Source: Saprospiraceae bacterium (lineage in GTDB: Bacteria > Bacteroidota > Bacteroidia > Chitinophagales > Saprospiraceae). From it: a DNA stretch of 64,000 nucleotides. The DNA lies in NCBI GenBank assembly GCA_017985675.1, contig JAGNXB010000001.1, positions 428,743 to 492,742 of the forward strand, given 5' to 3'. A program made the translations under genes and the position numbers. Below, one piece after another: positions 8,929 through 18,646 of this stretch (its first letter is position 1; each line of letters starts with the position of its first letter). The notes beneath the pieces are model-generated. The model was given only the letters and a program-made list of their open reading frames with translations. It made no database searches and was not told the DNA's origin.

Positions 8929-9657
8929 TTATTCACCCATAAACTGCGAAAACCTGTTCCAAACAGGATCTCTGGGAAGGTCGCCAGTGATTTTAACCAT
9001 TTCCTGCTTGACCGGATGAATAAATTCTAAGGAATAGCTGTGTAGATATATTCCGTCAAAATCAGGTTTTATTGCAGAACCATACTTTAAATCGCATCTT
9101 ATTGGCCATCCTGCTGCAGCCAATTGCGCTCTGATTTGGTGAGGTCGACCCGTATCTGGATTGACACGGAGCAATATTAGATGATCCATTTCAGCTATGA
9201 GTTCGTATGAAAGTTCCGCTTTTTTAGCATCCGGATGTCGCCGGCTTACCCCTGGTAGTACTTTTACAGGTTGGCCTTGGCCCTGTTTGTCAATAAAATG
9301 AGTTAAGTCACCTTTTAATGGTTCGGGACGGTTAGTTACAATAGCGTAATAGGTTTTTTTAATTTCCCGGTTTCTGAATAGTTCCTGTACCCGTGAAAGC
9401 GCCTTGCTGGTGCGTGCAAATAGACAAACTCCACTTACTGGCCTGTCCAATCGATGGCAAGGCGTTAAAAAAACATTTCCAGGTTTGTCATATTGACTTT
9501 TTAAATACGACTTCCCCCATTCTTCAAGCGTTCTATCGCCCGTAATATCTGCATGAACCAGCATTCCATTTGGTTTGTTTAAGGCAAGCAGGTGATTATC
9601 TTCGTACACAATTTGTGGAGAAACCGACATTTTTTTCATAATCAAACGCTTATTCAT
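8929..9657 (-). CDS. RluA-family pseudouridine synthase
   Basis: Isomerises specific uridines to pseudouridine in rRNA or tRNA. The RluA-family motif HRLDRPVSGV is present with catalytic Asp71; the LALNKPNGMLVH and GRPHQIRAQLA motifs flank it. With 242 residues it has only the catalytic domain and lacks the N-terminal S4 domain of RluD/RluC, so the target base cannot be deduced. The first ATG (9657) overlaps the ATG of the divergent mqnD by two bases; in-frame ATGs at 9639 and 9630 are equally credible and would separate the two genes slightly. Confidence 0.9.
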   Translation of the reverse strand: MNKRLIMKKMSVSPQIVYEDNHLLALNKPNGMLVHADITGDRTLEEWGKSYLKSQYDKPGNVFLTPCHRLDRPVSGVCLFARTSKALSRVQELFRNREIKKTYYAIVTNRPEPLKGDLTHFIDKQGQGQPVKVLPGVSRRHPDAKKAELSYELIAEMDHLILLRVNPDTGRPHQIRAQLAAAGWPIRCDLKYGSAIKPDFDGIYLHSYSLEFIHPVKQEMVKITGDLPRDPVWNRFSQFMGE

Positions 9658-10498
9658 GCAACTGGCAATCGGTTTTTCACCTTGCCCAAATGATACCTTT
9701 ATATTTCATGCCATGCTTTCTGGCCTGGTGGAAGGACCAAAGGTACAATGGCAGCCGCATTTGGAAGATGTTGAATCACTCAACGAACATGCTTTGTTAG
9801 GATTGTATCCTGTAACAAAGTTATCCTATCACGCATATGCTTATGCCTCAGGGAAGTACCAACTATTGGATTCAGGAAGCGCTTTGGGATTTGGCTGTGG
9901 GCCCCTGTTGATTTCAAAACAAAATATGGAGCTTACAGATTTTGTTCATTCCAAAGTTGCTATTCCCGGTAAATTGACGACTGCCCATTTTTTACTCAAT
10001 CTGGCATTTCCCAACATTACTGACAAAGTTTTCATGCCTTTCTATCAAATTGAGGAAGCTATTCTGTCAGGTACTGTGGATGCCGGTGTCATCATCCATG
10101 AGAATCGATTTACATATGCTGCTAAAGGTTTAAAACTTATTGAAGATTTGGGTGCATTCTGGGAAAAGTCAACAGGATCACCCATACCATTGGGTGGTAT
10201 TGCTGTTCGTAGAGATTTGCCCATGAAATTAAAGCTGGAAATCAACACATCACTTGCCGCATCAGTTCGTTACGCTCATCAAAATCCAGACCGTTCGGCT
10301 GCTTATGTTGCGTTGCATGCTCAAGAGATGGATCCAGATGTAAGGAATCAACATATCACCTTGTATGTGAATCATTTTTCTGAAAATCTGGGAATAGATG
10401 GTCGCATGGCAATTGCCAGTATGTATAGGGAAGCAGTAGCCAAGGGAATCATAGCATATGAACCCGAGGATATGTTTTTAAATGATATAATATTTTAA
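9656..10498 (+). CDS. mqnD: 1,4-dihydroxy-6-naphthoate synthase MqnD (menaquinone, futalosine pathway)
   Basis: Converts cyclic dehypoxanthinyl futalosine to 1,4-dihydroxy-6-naphthoate in the futalosine route to menaquinone. The characteristic GFSPCPNDTFIFHA motif is at residues 6-19, and the periplasmic-binding-protein-like fold is supported by the GPLLISK and AVRRDLP segments. Length 280 is typical. Bacteroidota use this route or the Men route; mqnD indicates the former here. No other mqn gene is in the window. Its start codon overlaps that of the divergent RluA gene. Confidence 0.92.
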   Translation: MQLAIGFSPCPNDTFIFHAMLSGLVEGPKVQWQPHLEDVESLNEHALLGLYPVTKLSYHAYAYASGKYQLLDSGSALGFGCGPLLISKQNMELTDFVHSKVAIPGKLTTAHFLLNLAFPNITDKVFMPFYQIEEAILSGTVDAGVIIHENRFTYAAKGLKLIEDLGAFWEKSTGSPIPLGGIAVRRDLPMKLKLEINTSLAASVRYAHQNPDRSAAYVALHAQEMDPDVRNQHITLYVNHFSENLGIDGRMAIASMYREAVAKGIIAYEPEDMFLNDIIF

Positions 10499-10572
10499 TA
10501 TGTTGGCATAAATATTGCATATTTTCATAATGTGTAAGTTTTGGGTTTAGTAACCCTTCGTCTATTAAAGAA

Positions 10573-10599
10573 GCTCGTGAAACGTCACGGGCTTTTTTT
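10573..10599 (+). terminator. Terminator after mqnD
   Basis: 8-bp stem (10573-10580 with 10585-10592, one G-T pair), loop AACG, followed by seven T. It separates mqnD from the alanine dehydrogenase gene. Confidence 0.85.
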
Positions 10600-10684
10600 A
10601 TTTACTTAATATGCGGCCATTGAAGTGGTTAATAGAACCAAGGGTATTAACTTCGCGGTCTTATTAAAATCAAATATTCGAACA

Positions 10685-11797
10685 ATGATCATTGGCGTAC
10701 CAAAGGAAATCAAGAGTAATGAAAATCGTGTTGCCCTTACCCCGGCAGGCGCACTTGAGCTGACCAAACGTGGGCACAAGGTATATGTACAATCCACCGC
10801 AGGGTTTAGTTCCGGATTTGCTGACGAGGTTTACATAGGTGCAGGTGCTGTAATCTTACCTACTATTGAGGAGGTTTATGGTATTGCAGAAATGATCATT
10901 AAGGTAAAGGAACCCATTGCATCAGAGTATCCACTTATCCGTGAAGGACAATTGGTCTTTACCTACTTTCACTTTGCGTCCTACGAGCCATTAACTAAGG
11001 CAATGATTCAGAGCAAAGCCGTTTGTTTGGCTTATGAGACCGTTGAGTTGCCTGATCGTAGCTTGCCACTTTTAGTTCCTATGTCAGAAGTTGCCGGTCG
11101 GATGGCCATACAGGAAGGTGCTAAATATCTGGAAAAACCTGTTCAAGGAAGGGGTATCCTGCTCGGTGGCGTACCGGGGGTACCTCCTGCGAAAGTATTA
11201 GTACTTGGTGGTGGAGTTGTAGGTACTCAGGCGGCTAAGATGGCTGCAGGATTAGGATCAATTGTTACCATAATGGATGTTAGTTTACCGCGTTTGCGCT
11301 ACCTTTCCGATGTGATGCCTGCCAATGTTATTACTCAATACTCCAATGAATACAATATTATTCAAGAGATTCGCCAAAGCGATCTGATTGTCGGAGCTGT
11401 TTTGATTCCCGGTGCAAAAGCTCCTTCTCTAATTCGACGTGATATGTTGAAGGAAATGCGTCCTGGGACAGTGATGGTTGATGTGGCTGTAGATCAGGGT
11501 GGTTGCTTTGAGACAACCAAGCCCACAACCCACGACGACCCTATTTATATAATCGATGAAGTGGTACACTATTGTGTTGCTAATATGCCTGGTGCGGTGC
11601 CCTATACTTCTACAATTGCTTTAACCAACGCAACCTTACCCTATGCTATCCAATTAGCTAATCTAGGATGGAAACAAGCTTGTAATGAAAATTTGTCCTT
11701 ACGTAAAGGTCTTAATGTGGTAGATGGCAAGGTCGTTTATGCGGGCGTCGCTGAAGCATTTGGACTTGATTTTCAGCCGGTTGAAACAATTTTATAA
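10685..11797 (+). CDS. ald: Alanine dehydrogenase
   Basis: NAD-dependent oxidative deamination of L-alanine to pyruvate and ammonium, or the reverse, in the cytosol. From the ATG at 10685 ([10 protein letters not shown]) the catalytic residues fall exactly at the family positions Lys75 (KVKEP) and His96 (YFHFA). The NAD-binding glycine motif [10 protein letters not shown] and the C-terminal [11 protein letters not shown] are also present. The open frame extends 20 codons upstream to a GTG (10625), but that extension is not conserved and the gene should start at 10685. A TAACTTCG at about 10648 is a near match to the -7 box. Rather than a pathway-specific partner, rocD follows after 11 bases, so the two are probably cotranscribed. 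Confidence 0.96.
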   Translation: MIIGVPKEIKSNENRVALTPAGALELTKRGHKVYVQSTAGFSSGFADEVYIGAGAVILPTIEEVYGIAEMIIKVKEPIASEYPLIREGQLVFTYFHFASYEPLTKAMIQSKAVCLAYETVELPDRSLPLLVPMSEVAGRMAIQEGAKYLEKPVQGRGILLGGVPGVPPAKVLVLGGGVVGTQAAKMAAGLGSIVTIMDVSLPRLRYLSDVMPANVITQYSNEYNIIQEIRQSDLIVGAVLIPGAKAPSLIRRDMLKEMRPGTVMVDVAVDQGGCFETTKPTTHDDPIYIIDEVVHYCVANMPGAVPYTSTIALTNATLPYAIQLANLGWKQACNENLSLRKGLNVVDGKVVYAGVAEAFGLDFQPVETIL

Positions 11798-11808
11798 AAA
11801 CGAGTCTT

Positions 11809-13044
11809 ATGATAATTGCTTCGACAAAATCACAGGATTTCATTCAACTGGAGGATCAATATGGTGCCCATAATTACCATCCATTACCTGTGGTTTTGGA
11901 GCGAGGTAAGGGTGCATTTGTTTGGGATGTAGACGGTAAGCGTTACTTTGACTTTCTATCGGCATATTCAGCTGTTAATCAAGGTCATTGCCACCCGCGT
12001 ATTATTAAGGCCATGATGGATCAGGCTCACCGTCTGACGCTTACGTCAAGGGCTTTCTACAATGACAGGCTTGGACCTTTTGAAGCATTCGCAACCGAAT
12101 ATTTTGGGTTCGATCGACTTTTACCTGCCAACAGCGGAGTTGAAGCTTGTGAGGCTGCGGTCAAACTTTGTCGCCGATGGGGATACGACGTAAAGGGCAT
12201 TCCACAAAATGAAGCGATAGTCTTATTTGCAGAGGGTAATTTTTGGGGTAGGACTTTGGCTGCTATTTCGGCAAGTACTGATCCATTATCCCGAAATGGG
12301 TTTGGCCCTTTTATGCCTGGATTTCACTGTATTCCATATAATGATTTGGAGGCCTTAGACAAGGCTCTTCTAAATCCAAATGTTGCTGGATTTATGGTAG
12401 AACCCATTCAGGGTGAAGCGGGGGTTGTTGTCCCTGAGGCTGGTTATTTAAAGGCGGTTCGTGAACGTTGCTCAAGAGCAAATGTTTTAATGATTGCAGA
12501 TGAAGTCCAGACTGGCATTGCACGCACAGGTAAACGATTGGCTTGCGATCATGAGGAGGTCAAACCGGACATACTTGTTTTAGGTAAAGCATTATCAGGG
12601 GGTGTAATGCCTGTCTCTGCTGTATTGACCAGCGATGAAGTAATGCTCACCATTCGACCAGGAGAACATGGTTCGACATTTGGCGGTAACCCGTTAGCAT
12701 GTGCTGTTGCTCAGGAGGCACTGCAGGTCGTAATCGATGAAAATTTAGCAGAACGTGCTGAAGTACTTGGGCAATTTTTTCGAAGTAGAATGCAAAATCT
12801 AGCTTCGCAAACGGACTTAGTTGACCGTGTAAGGGGAAAAGGATTACTAAATGCCTTAGTAGTTAACGATGAGCCTGAGGGTTTGAAAGCTTGGGAGATC
12901 TGCATTTCACTAAGCAAAAAAGGGATACTTGCAAAACCAACCCATGGTAATATCATTCGTTTTGCTCCTCCATTGGTAATTGATGATGAAGATATGGATA
13001 CTGCATGCAATATTATCGAAGATACAATTCTTCAATTCAGTTAA
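11809..13044 (+). CDS. rocD: Ornithine--oxo-acid aminotransferase
   Basis: Transfers the delta-amino group of ornithine to 2-oxoglutarate, giving glutamate semialdehyde, which leads to proline or glutamate. 411 residues with the N-terminal [19 protein letters not shown] typical of ornithine aminotransferase, the PLP lysine Lys260 in VLGKALSGG, and the [14 protein letters not shown] motif. Encoded 11 bases after ald, which suggests an amino-acid catabolic or nitrogen-recycling operon: both enzymes link amino acids to central 2-oxo acids. The stop lies only 3 bases before the stop of the convergent histidine kinase gene, with no hairpin between. Confidence 0.95.
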   Translation: MIIASTKSQDFIQLEDQYGAHNYHPLPVVLERGKGAFVWDVDGKRYFDFLSAYSAVNQGHCHPRIIKAMMDQAHRLTLTSRAFYNDRLGPFEAFATEYFGFDRLLPANSGVEACEAAVKLCRRWGYDVKGIPQNEAIVLFAEGNFWGRTLAAISASTDPLSRNGFGPFMPGFHCIPYNDLEALDKALLNPNVAGFMVEPIQGEAGVVVPEAGYLKAVRERCSRANVLMIADEVQTGIARTGKRLACDHEEVKPDILVLGKALSGGVMPVSAVLTSDEVMLTIRPGEHGSTFGGNPLACAVAQEALQVVIDENLAERAEVLGQFFRSRMQNLASQTDLVDRVRGKGLLNALVVNDEPEGLKAWEICISLSKKGILAKPTHGNIIRFAPPLVIDDEDMDTACNIIEDTILQFS

Positions 13045-13047
13045 AAT

Positions 13048-15321
13048 TTAAGCCGCAGCTTCGTTTTGATGTTGGTTTACAGTTTTAGAGAGTGTTACAT
13101 GAAATGTTGAACCTTCATTTTGTTTGGATGTGACCCATATTTCACCGCCATGTTGTTCTGCAATTTTTTTACAGATGGTCAAACCGATTCCTTTGGGGCT
13201 GGATTGCTTCTCACGGGAGCCAGCATTAAAGATCTTGAATAACATTTTTTGATCAGTTTCAAGTATCCCTTTTCCATTATCTGTAAATCGGATCTGAACC
13301 ATATCATTTTGCTCCTCCACCTGAATTGCAATCCGGAGCGGCCTGTCTATTTCCCTGTATTTTATAGCGTTCGATAACAAATTTTGGAACAATTGTTCAA
13401 TTTTTATCCGCACAGCCTTTATCGTTATTTCTGGAACTTCGATGACAATTTCAGCACGTGAAGCCTGGATTTGGAGTCTGAGATTTTGTTGTACCTGCAC
13501 CATTACATCCTTTAGGTTCACATCAACAAAAATATTCCCGTCAGAATTTGCATACTTTCCAAATCTTAAAATGTTGTCTATCAGTTGGTTCATGTATGAT
13601 ACGCCGCCCGTTATATATTGGAGGTATTCTTCTAACCGATCATTGATTAGGCCTTTTTTCTGTAAATCTCTTTCTAAAAGTTGTGTAAATCCTCTGATCG
13701 TGCGTAGTGGCTGCTTTAAATCGTGGGAAGCCAAATCAGCAAATCGTTCCAATTTGGCATTGGAACGTCTTAGTTCATCCGTCCGCAACAAGACAATTTC
13801 TTCCAGGTTTTCATTCATGGCTCTAAGATGCTCTTCAGCTATTTTTAAGGCACATTGTTGTTCTTCGATTGATTTATTTTTTGTTTCCAACTCTTCAACA
13901 TGTCGTTTTTTAGCCCGATTCATGTGAATTAATAAAGATATGCCTACCAATATGAATAAGATACAGCCTAACAATGCCACTATCAAATACCGCTGTTGCT
14001 TCAATTTTTCTTCAGTTAGCGTCTTCTGATGGCTTAAAAGTCTATTTTCACTTTCCTTAATATCCAAGGAGTTACGTGATTCTAGACGGGCAATTTCTGC
14101 TCCTTTTGTTTCATTCCACAAACTATCCTTGACCGCCAGGTATTGTTCGTGAAAGTGAAGTGCTTTTTTATAGTCTTTTTGAGCCAAAGCGATTTGATAC
14201 ATAAAAAAACGAGCATTAGTCCGATGGTTTTGGCTTCCAATTTGATCAGCAATCTCGTAAAATTCGGAAGCATAAGGAAGCGCCCGGACTTGTTTTTTTT
14301 GCGACAAAAAAAGCAATGTCAAACTGTAAAGGCTATTCAAGCGGCCTCTAGGGTTTCCAATCTCTTGAAAAATTGATATGGCTTCCTTCAGCTGATGTAG
14401 TGCAAGGTCAAAGTTACCCTTCCGAATATGAATATCAGCTAGTTGATTCTGTGCATATGCTAAGCCTTCAAGATTATTGGCTTTAGTATAGTGTTTTTTA
14501 GCTTCTTCCAACTTAAACACAGCGGCATCCAGACTATCCATTGCTATGTATGTTTCGCCAATTACCATACATGAATAACCCAAATCCTTGAGTTTACTTG
14601 CCTTATTAGCCCGTCGTATCTCATAGGACTTTTGATAATAATAGAGCGCCTTAGGGTAATCTTCCTGAAGCTTAAATACGACCCCCAAACGATCCATTGT
14701 AAACGGGAGGCCCTCTAAGTCATTCAGTTTTTCTTGTATCCGCATAGCTTTTAACCCAAATGATACGGATAAGTCATACTCACCTTTTAAGCGGTATAAT
14801 CCTGAAATACCTGACAGTATTTTTGCTTTCAGTTCTTCATTTTTAACTAAGTCCACCTCAGACAAGGCAGTTTTATAATAACGTTCCGCTAAATCATAGT
14901 CTCCTTCTTGATTTGCTATAAAGGCCAATCGGCGCAAACTATTCGCCGCACCCGAATGGTCCGTCGTAGCGGTAAAACCATTTAGGGCCATTCTTAGATA
15001 AACCTTTGCCTGAACTAAATCATTTTTCTCCCTATAAATGAGTCCCGTTTGATAACAAGCTTCAGCTTCGCCTTGGAGCCAATCTATCTGTTTACTCTTC
15101 TCTAATGCACTTTTGGCATAATAAAGCGCCGTATCCGAATCGTTTTCTGTAAAGTGATCAGAAAGTTGAATCATTACCCGAACGCTACCTGTGTCCGTCC
15201 TTGAGTTACCCAACAAAGCCTGCAGTTTTGCAAGATCTGTAGACTGAGCTGCCACAATAGTCGACAACAAGCATATGCCATAAACAGTGAGAATATGCCT
15301 GAAGGATAATTGCATATCCAA
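13048..15321 (-). CDS. TPR-containing sensor histidine kinase
   Basis: 757-residue membrane sensor kinase. N-terminal signal peptide (about 1-25), periplasmic tetratricopeptide repeats (about 60-400), one transmembrane helix (about 443-465, YLIVALLGCILFILVG), a coiled coil, a HisKA domain with the phospho-acceptor His533 in SHDLKQPLRT, and an ATPase domain with N box (QNLLSNAIKYRE), G1 (DNGKG) and G2 (KGIGLTICKK). This design is common in Bacteroidota, where the TPR part probably senses a protein partner. No response regulator is adjacent, so it is an orphan in this window. The signal it reads is unknown. Confidence 0.93.
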   Translation of the reverse strand: MDMQLSFRHILTVYGICLLSTIVAAQSTDLAKLQALLGNSRTDTGSVRVMIQLSDHFTENDSDTALYYAKSALEKSKQIDWLQGEAEACYQTGLIYREKNDLVQAKVYLRMALNGFTATTDHSGAANSLRRLAFIANQEGDYDLAERYYKTALSEVDLVKNEELKAKILSGISGLYRLKGEYDLSVSFGLKAMRIQEKLNDLEGLPFTMDRLGVVFKLQEDYPKALYYYQKSYEIRRANKASKLKDLGYSCMVIGETYIAMDSLDAAVFKLEEAKKHYTKANNLEGLAYAQNQLADIHIRKGNFDLALHQLKEAISIFQEIGNPRGRLNSLYSLTLLFLSQKKQVRALPYASEFYEIADQIGSQNHRTNARFFMYQIALAQKDYKKALHFHEQYLAVKDSLWNETKGAEIARLESRNSLDIKESENRLLSHQKTLTEEKLKQQRYLIVALLGCILFILVGISLLIHMNRAKKRHVEELETKNKSIEEQQCALKIAEEHLRAMNENLEEIVLLRTDELRRSNAKLERFADLASHDLKQPLRTIRGFTQLLERDLQKKGLINDRLEEYLQYITGGVSYMNQLIDNILRFGKYANSDGNIFVDVNLKDVMVQVQQNLRLQIQASRAEIVIEVPEITIKAVRIKIEQLFQNLLSNAIKYREIDRPLRIAIQVEEQNDMVQIRFTDNGKGILETDQKMLFKIFNAGSREKQSSPKGIGLTICKKIAEQHGGEIWVTSKQNEGSTFHVTLSKTVNQHQNEAAA

Positions 15322-15433
15322 TTCGGTGCAAATTTTCTGCCAATGTTTCAGGATAACTTAGGGTTTACTTTTAAATCAGTAACTCGTATATTATTGAATA
15401 TCATAATATTATAAATAATTATAATATTTTTTC

Positions 15434-15441
15434 TATTTTTG
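15434..15441 (+). promoter_or_regulatory. Promoter -7 box of the TPR/beta-barrel operon
   Basis: TATTTTTG, a perfect TAnnTTTG, 59 bases before the ATG at 15501, in an extremely AT-rich stretch (about 15385-15440) rich in short palindromes such as AATATCATAATATT. Confidence 0.6.
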
Positions 15442-15500
15442 CAACAGCATTTGGATGTAGATCTGCCATTTGCGTTTTTAATGACCACAATCCCTGATCC

Positions 15501-18500
15501 ATGTATCGTTTTCTAATTATTCTACTACTTTTTCTTTGCGTAGGAGTACACCATCTCTTTGGTCAACGTACAACAGTTTATACTGAGACAAGTGTGCTTT
15601 TGAAAGACGGTCAGGAAAAAATGGATCTTGGACTTTTCCAGGAAGCTCAACGTGTATTTACAGTTTTTCTGGATCAGCAAAGACCAATTCAGGATCACGT
15701 CAGTCAGATTAACCGTGAACGTGCAGGTCTCTTTGTAAGTCAATCATCCATTCGTGCGGGAGATCCTCTCGCAGAAAGGAAAATTCTCGAATTTGCACGC
15801 AGTACTTCACCTGACCCGATGGGCAATCAAGCACTGCTAGAAGCTGCTCATTATTATTTTAACATTAGAGAATATGCCCAGGCTGTGCATTTTTATGACT
15901 TGGTAAATACCGCGGGCTTAAGTGAATCAAGTCGCACGGAGACTGTTTTTAAAAAAGGGTACAGCTATTTTATCCAAAAAGATTTTTCAAAAGCAAGGAA
16001 TACCTTCGGCCAAATAAAGGATGGCAACCACGATTACTTCTATCCTGCCAACTATTATTATGGCATGACCTTGTTTTTTGATGGGAAGTATGAGGATGCG
16101 CTTACTTCATTCCGAAGAGTTGAAAACTCGGACAAGTATGCTCCATATATTCCTTATATAATCTCTCAAATCCTTTTTGCCCAATCTAAATATGACGAAT
16201 TGATTGCTTATAATGCCAAGAAAGTTAATGTAAGGGTAGAAAACCAAACTGAAATTGAACAACTAATTGGACGGGCATACTTTGAAAAGGGAGATTACAA
16301 ATCAGCACTTCCCCACTTGACATATTATGCTGAGCGAAGTGGATCAATGCTAGCAGCAGATTTTTACCAGCTAGGTTATGCTCAATATCAATCAGGTGCA
16401 TATACTGAGGCTATTAAAAATTTGGAACCTCTAATCCGGCAGGAAGATGCAATGGGGCAGCAAGCCTTATTTGTGCTGGGCGATGCTTATATTCAAACCG
16501 GGCAGAAAATTCCAGCCAGGAATGCATTCATGCAAGCCTCCCGGATGACCTATTCTCCTCAAGTTGCGGAAAGTGCGCTTTTCCAATTTGCTAAACTCTC
16601 CTATGAGTTAAGGGCTGACAGGGAAGCTGTACAGGCATTAAATGGGATTGGTGAAAAATCACCTTTTTATGCGGAAGCCCAAAAGTTACTTGGTGAGGTC
16701 CTAGTCAAAACCCAAGATGTTGACTTTGCCCTTGATTACCTCAGCAAAGCAAATTTGAAGACACCCCAATTGAAGGAAGCCTACCAAAAAGTGCACTATC
16801 TAAAGGCATCTAAGTTAGTTCAAGAGGGATTGATAAAAGAGTCTATACCGTATTTGAAAAAGTCGATGTCTACCAGTGTTGACAACAGGACTCAAACTTT
16901 AGCAGCATATTTACTAGCCGATGTTTATCACCAATTGAAGTCATATAGTGAAAGTACCTCTGAAATTAACAAATACTTTACGCTGGCAAAATCTTTAAAA
17001 GACCTGCCTTCCGAGGCTTCTCTGCCAATGGCCAACTATATTCAGGGGTACAACTTACTGAAAACCAACAAACATAACCTGGCTGCTACTTATTTCCAGG
17101 ATTGCGTCGCTGGCTTGAAACGGGATGCACACAAAACATTTAACCCCACCATAAAGAACACCATACTGGGTGATGCTATTATTCGAACAGGTGACTGCTA
17201 TTTTAAACTCAACAAGTATGTGGATGCTCTCGGATACTACAATGAGGCTATCAATAATCGATATACAGGTTTTCATTACGCGCGGTTTCAAAAGGCTCTT
17301 ATTTTAGGTTTGCAAAACAAACCTTATGATAAAATAGTAGAGTTAGAGCAACTGGTAAGCGATTTCCCCAATTCAGATTATGCAGACGATGCATTGTATG
17401 AAATGGGTAGCACAGCCATGGATCTTGGACAAATGCTGGAGGCTATTAAGCCATTCAAACGACTTATTCAGGATTATGCTACCCGTTCTGATTTAGTAAA
17501 TGCCGCTCGACTCAAATTAGGTCTGATTAGTTACAACCAGGGTGATCTGCAAGATGCTATCCGATATTATCGCCAAGTGTTGGATAGTAACCCTGATCCT
17601 GATGAACGACTAGCCGCAATTGGTGCATTGGAGGAAATTTATGTTCGAGATTTGTCCAGTCCAGAGGAATATTTCGCCATTCTCGAAAAAAGTGGGTATA
17701 ATTTGTCGGATGCTTCAAGAGATTCTTTAAATTTCAAAGCTGCAGATAATCAATATCTTGAAGGCAACTATGAAAAAGCAATCCAGGCGTATTCACAATA
17801 TTTGCAAAAGTTCCCGAATGGCTTACACACATTGCAGGCATTTTACAGGCGGGGCGAATGTTACAGTGTTGAAAAGCAGTATACCAAAGCCTTGAATGAT
17901 TATACTGAGGTAATCAAAAAAGGGCCAAGCAGGTTTTATGAGGATGCCCTTGGAAAAGCGGCCTTGATAGCTTACAACCATGAGTTGAATTATAAAGAAG
18001 CGTTTCGTTTTTATCAATTGCTCGAAAAATCAGCTTCCAATGAATCCGCTCGCTTTGATGCTCAGTTAGGCGCGCTGAGGAGTGCTTACCGCTCAAATCA
18101 ACCGGATGAAGTTATTGTGTATGCAGATAAAGTCATTCGCAATACGCAGGCAGCTGATACACAAATTGGCCAAGCAAGGTTTTACCAGGGTAAAGTAAAT
18201 TATGACCAAAAGAAGTATGACCTGGCATTGAATGACTTCCAAATTGTACTTCAAAAATTAGATAATGAACTCGCAGGAGAGGCGCATTATCTAATAGCTG
18301 ATGTTTATTTCAAAAAAAGGCAATTAGAGGAATCCAAAAGTTGGTGTCTTCAATCCAATCAAAAGATCCCTGGCCAGGACTATTGGGTAGCCAAATGTAT
18401 CTTATTGTTATCCGACATATTTGTTGAGGAGAACGATTTATTCAACGCACGTGCTGCTCTTGAAGGGCTTTTGGAAAACTATCAGGGGGACACAGATCTT

Positions 18501-18608
18501 CGCAAAACAGCGCAGGAAAAATTGGAGTACATCGTTGTACTTGAAGGAAAAAGTAATCGAATCTCAAAGCCTCTTAACAATAATCTTCTTGAAATGCAAG
18601 AAGATTAA
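15501..18608 (+). CDS. Large exported tetratricopeptide-repeat protein
   Basis: 1,035-residue protein with a signal peptide (MYRFLIILLLFLCVGVHHLFGQ) followed almost entirely by tetratricopeptide-like helical repeats, with repeated cores such as ALPHLTYYAE, EAIKPFKRLIQDY, KAIQAYSQYLQKFPNG and LALNDFQIVLQKL. The later repeats resemble YbgF/BamD-type TPRs. It is likely periplasmic or attached inside the outer membrane, serving as a protein-binding scaffold. It is followed after 38 bases by a gene for an outer-membrane beta-barrel, and no terminator separates them, so the two probably form a functional pair. I do not recognise a named family, and no lipobox is seen after the signal peptide. Confidence 0.85.
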   Translation: MYRFLIILLLFLCVGVHHLFGQRTTVYTETSVLLKDGQEKMDLGLFQEAQRVFTVFLDQQRPIQDHVSQINRERAGLFVSQSSIRAGDPLAERKILEFARSTSPDPMGNQALLEAAHYYFNIREYAQAVHFYDLVNTAGLSESSRTETVFKKGYSYFIQKDFSKARNTFGQIKDGNHDYFYPANYYYGMTLFFDGKYEDALTSFRRVENSDKYAPYIPYIISQILFAQSKYDELIAYNAKKVNVRVENQTEIEQLIGRAYFEKGDYKSALPHLTYYAERSGSMLAADFYQLGYAQYQSGAYTEAIKNLEPLIRQEDAMGQQALFVLGDAYIQTGQKIPARNAFMQASRMTYSPQVAESALFQFAKLSYELRADREAVQALNGIGEKSPFYAEAQKLLGEVLVKTQDVDFALDYLSKANLKTPQLKEAYQKVHYLKASKLVQEGLIKESIPYLKKSMSTSVDNRTQTLAAYLLADVYHQLKSYSESTSEINKYFTLAKSLKDLPSEASLPMANYIQGYNLLKTNKHNLAATYFQDCVAGLKRDAHKTFNPTIKNTILGDAIIRTGDCYFKLNKYVDALGYYNEAINNRYTGFHYARFQKALILGLQNKPYDKIVELEQLVSDFPNSDYADDALYEMGSTAMDLGQMLEAIKPFKRLIQDYATRSDLVNAARLKLGLISYNQGDLQDAIRYYRQVLDSNPDPDERLAAIGALEEIYVRDLSSPEEYFAILEKSGYNLSDASRDSLNFKAADNQYLEGNYEKAIQAYSQYLQKFPNGLHTLQAFYRRGECYSVEKQYTKALNDYTEVIKKGPSRFYEDALGKAALIAYNHELNYKEAFRFYQLLEKSASNESARFDAQLGALRSAYRSNQPDEVIVYADKVIRNTQAADTQIGQARFYQGKVNYDQKKYDLALNDFQIVLQKLDNELAGEAHYLIADVYFKKRQLEESKSWCLQSNQKIPGQDYWVAKCILLLSDIFVEENDLFNARAALEGLLENYQGDTDLRKTAQEKLEYIVVLEGKSNRISKPLNNNLLEMQED

Positions 18609-18646
18609 GTCAATGCACCTCCTCCACTATCCATGAATTATTCGTT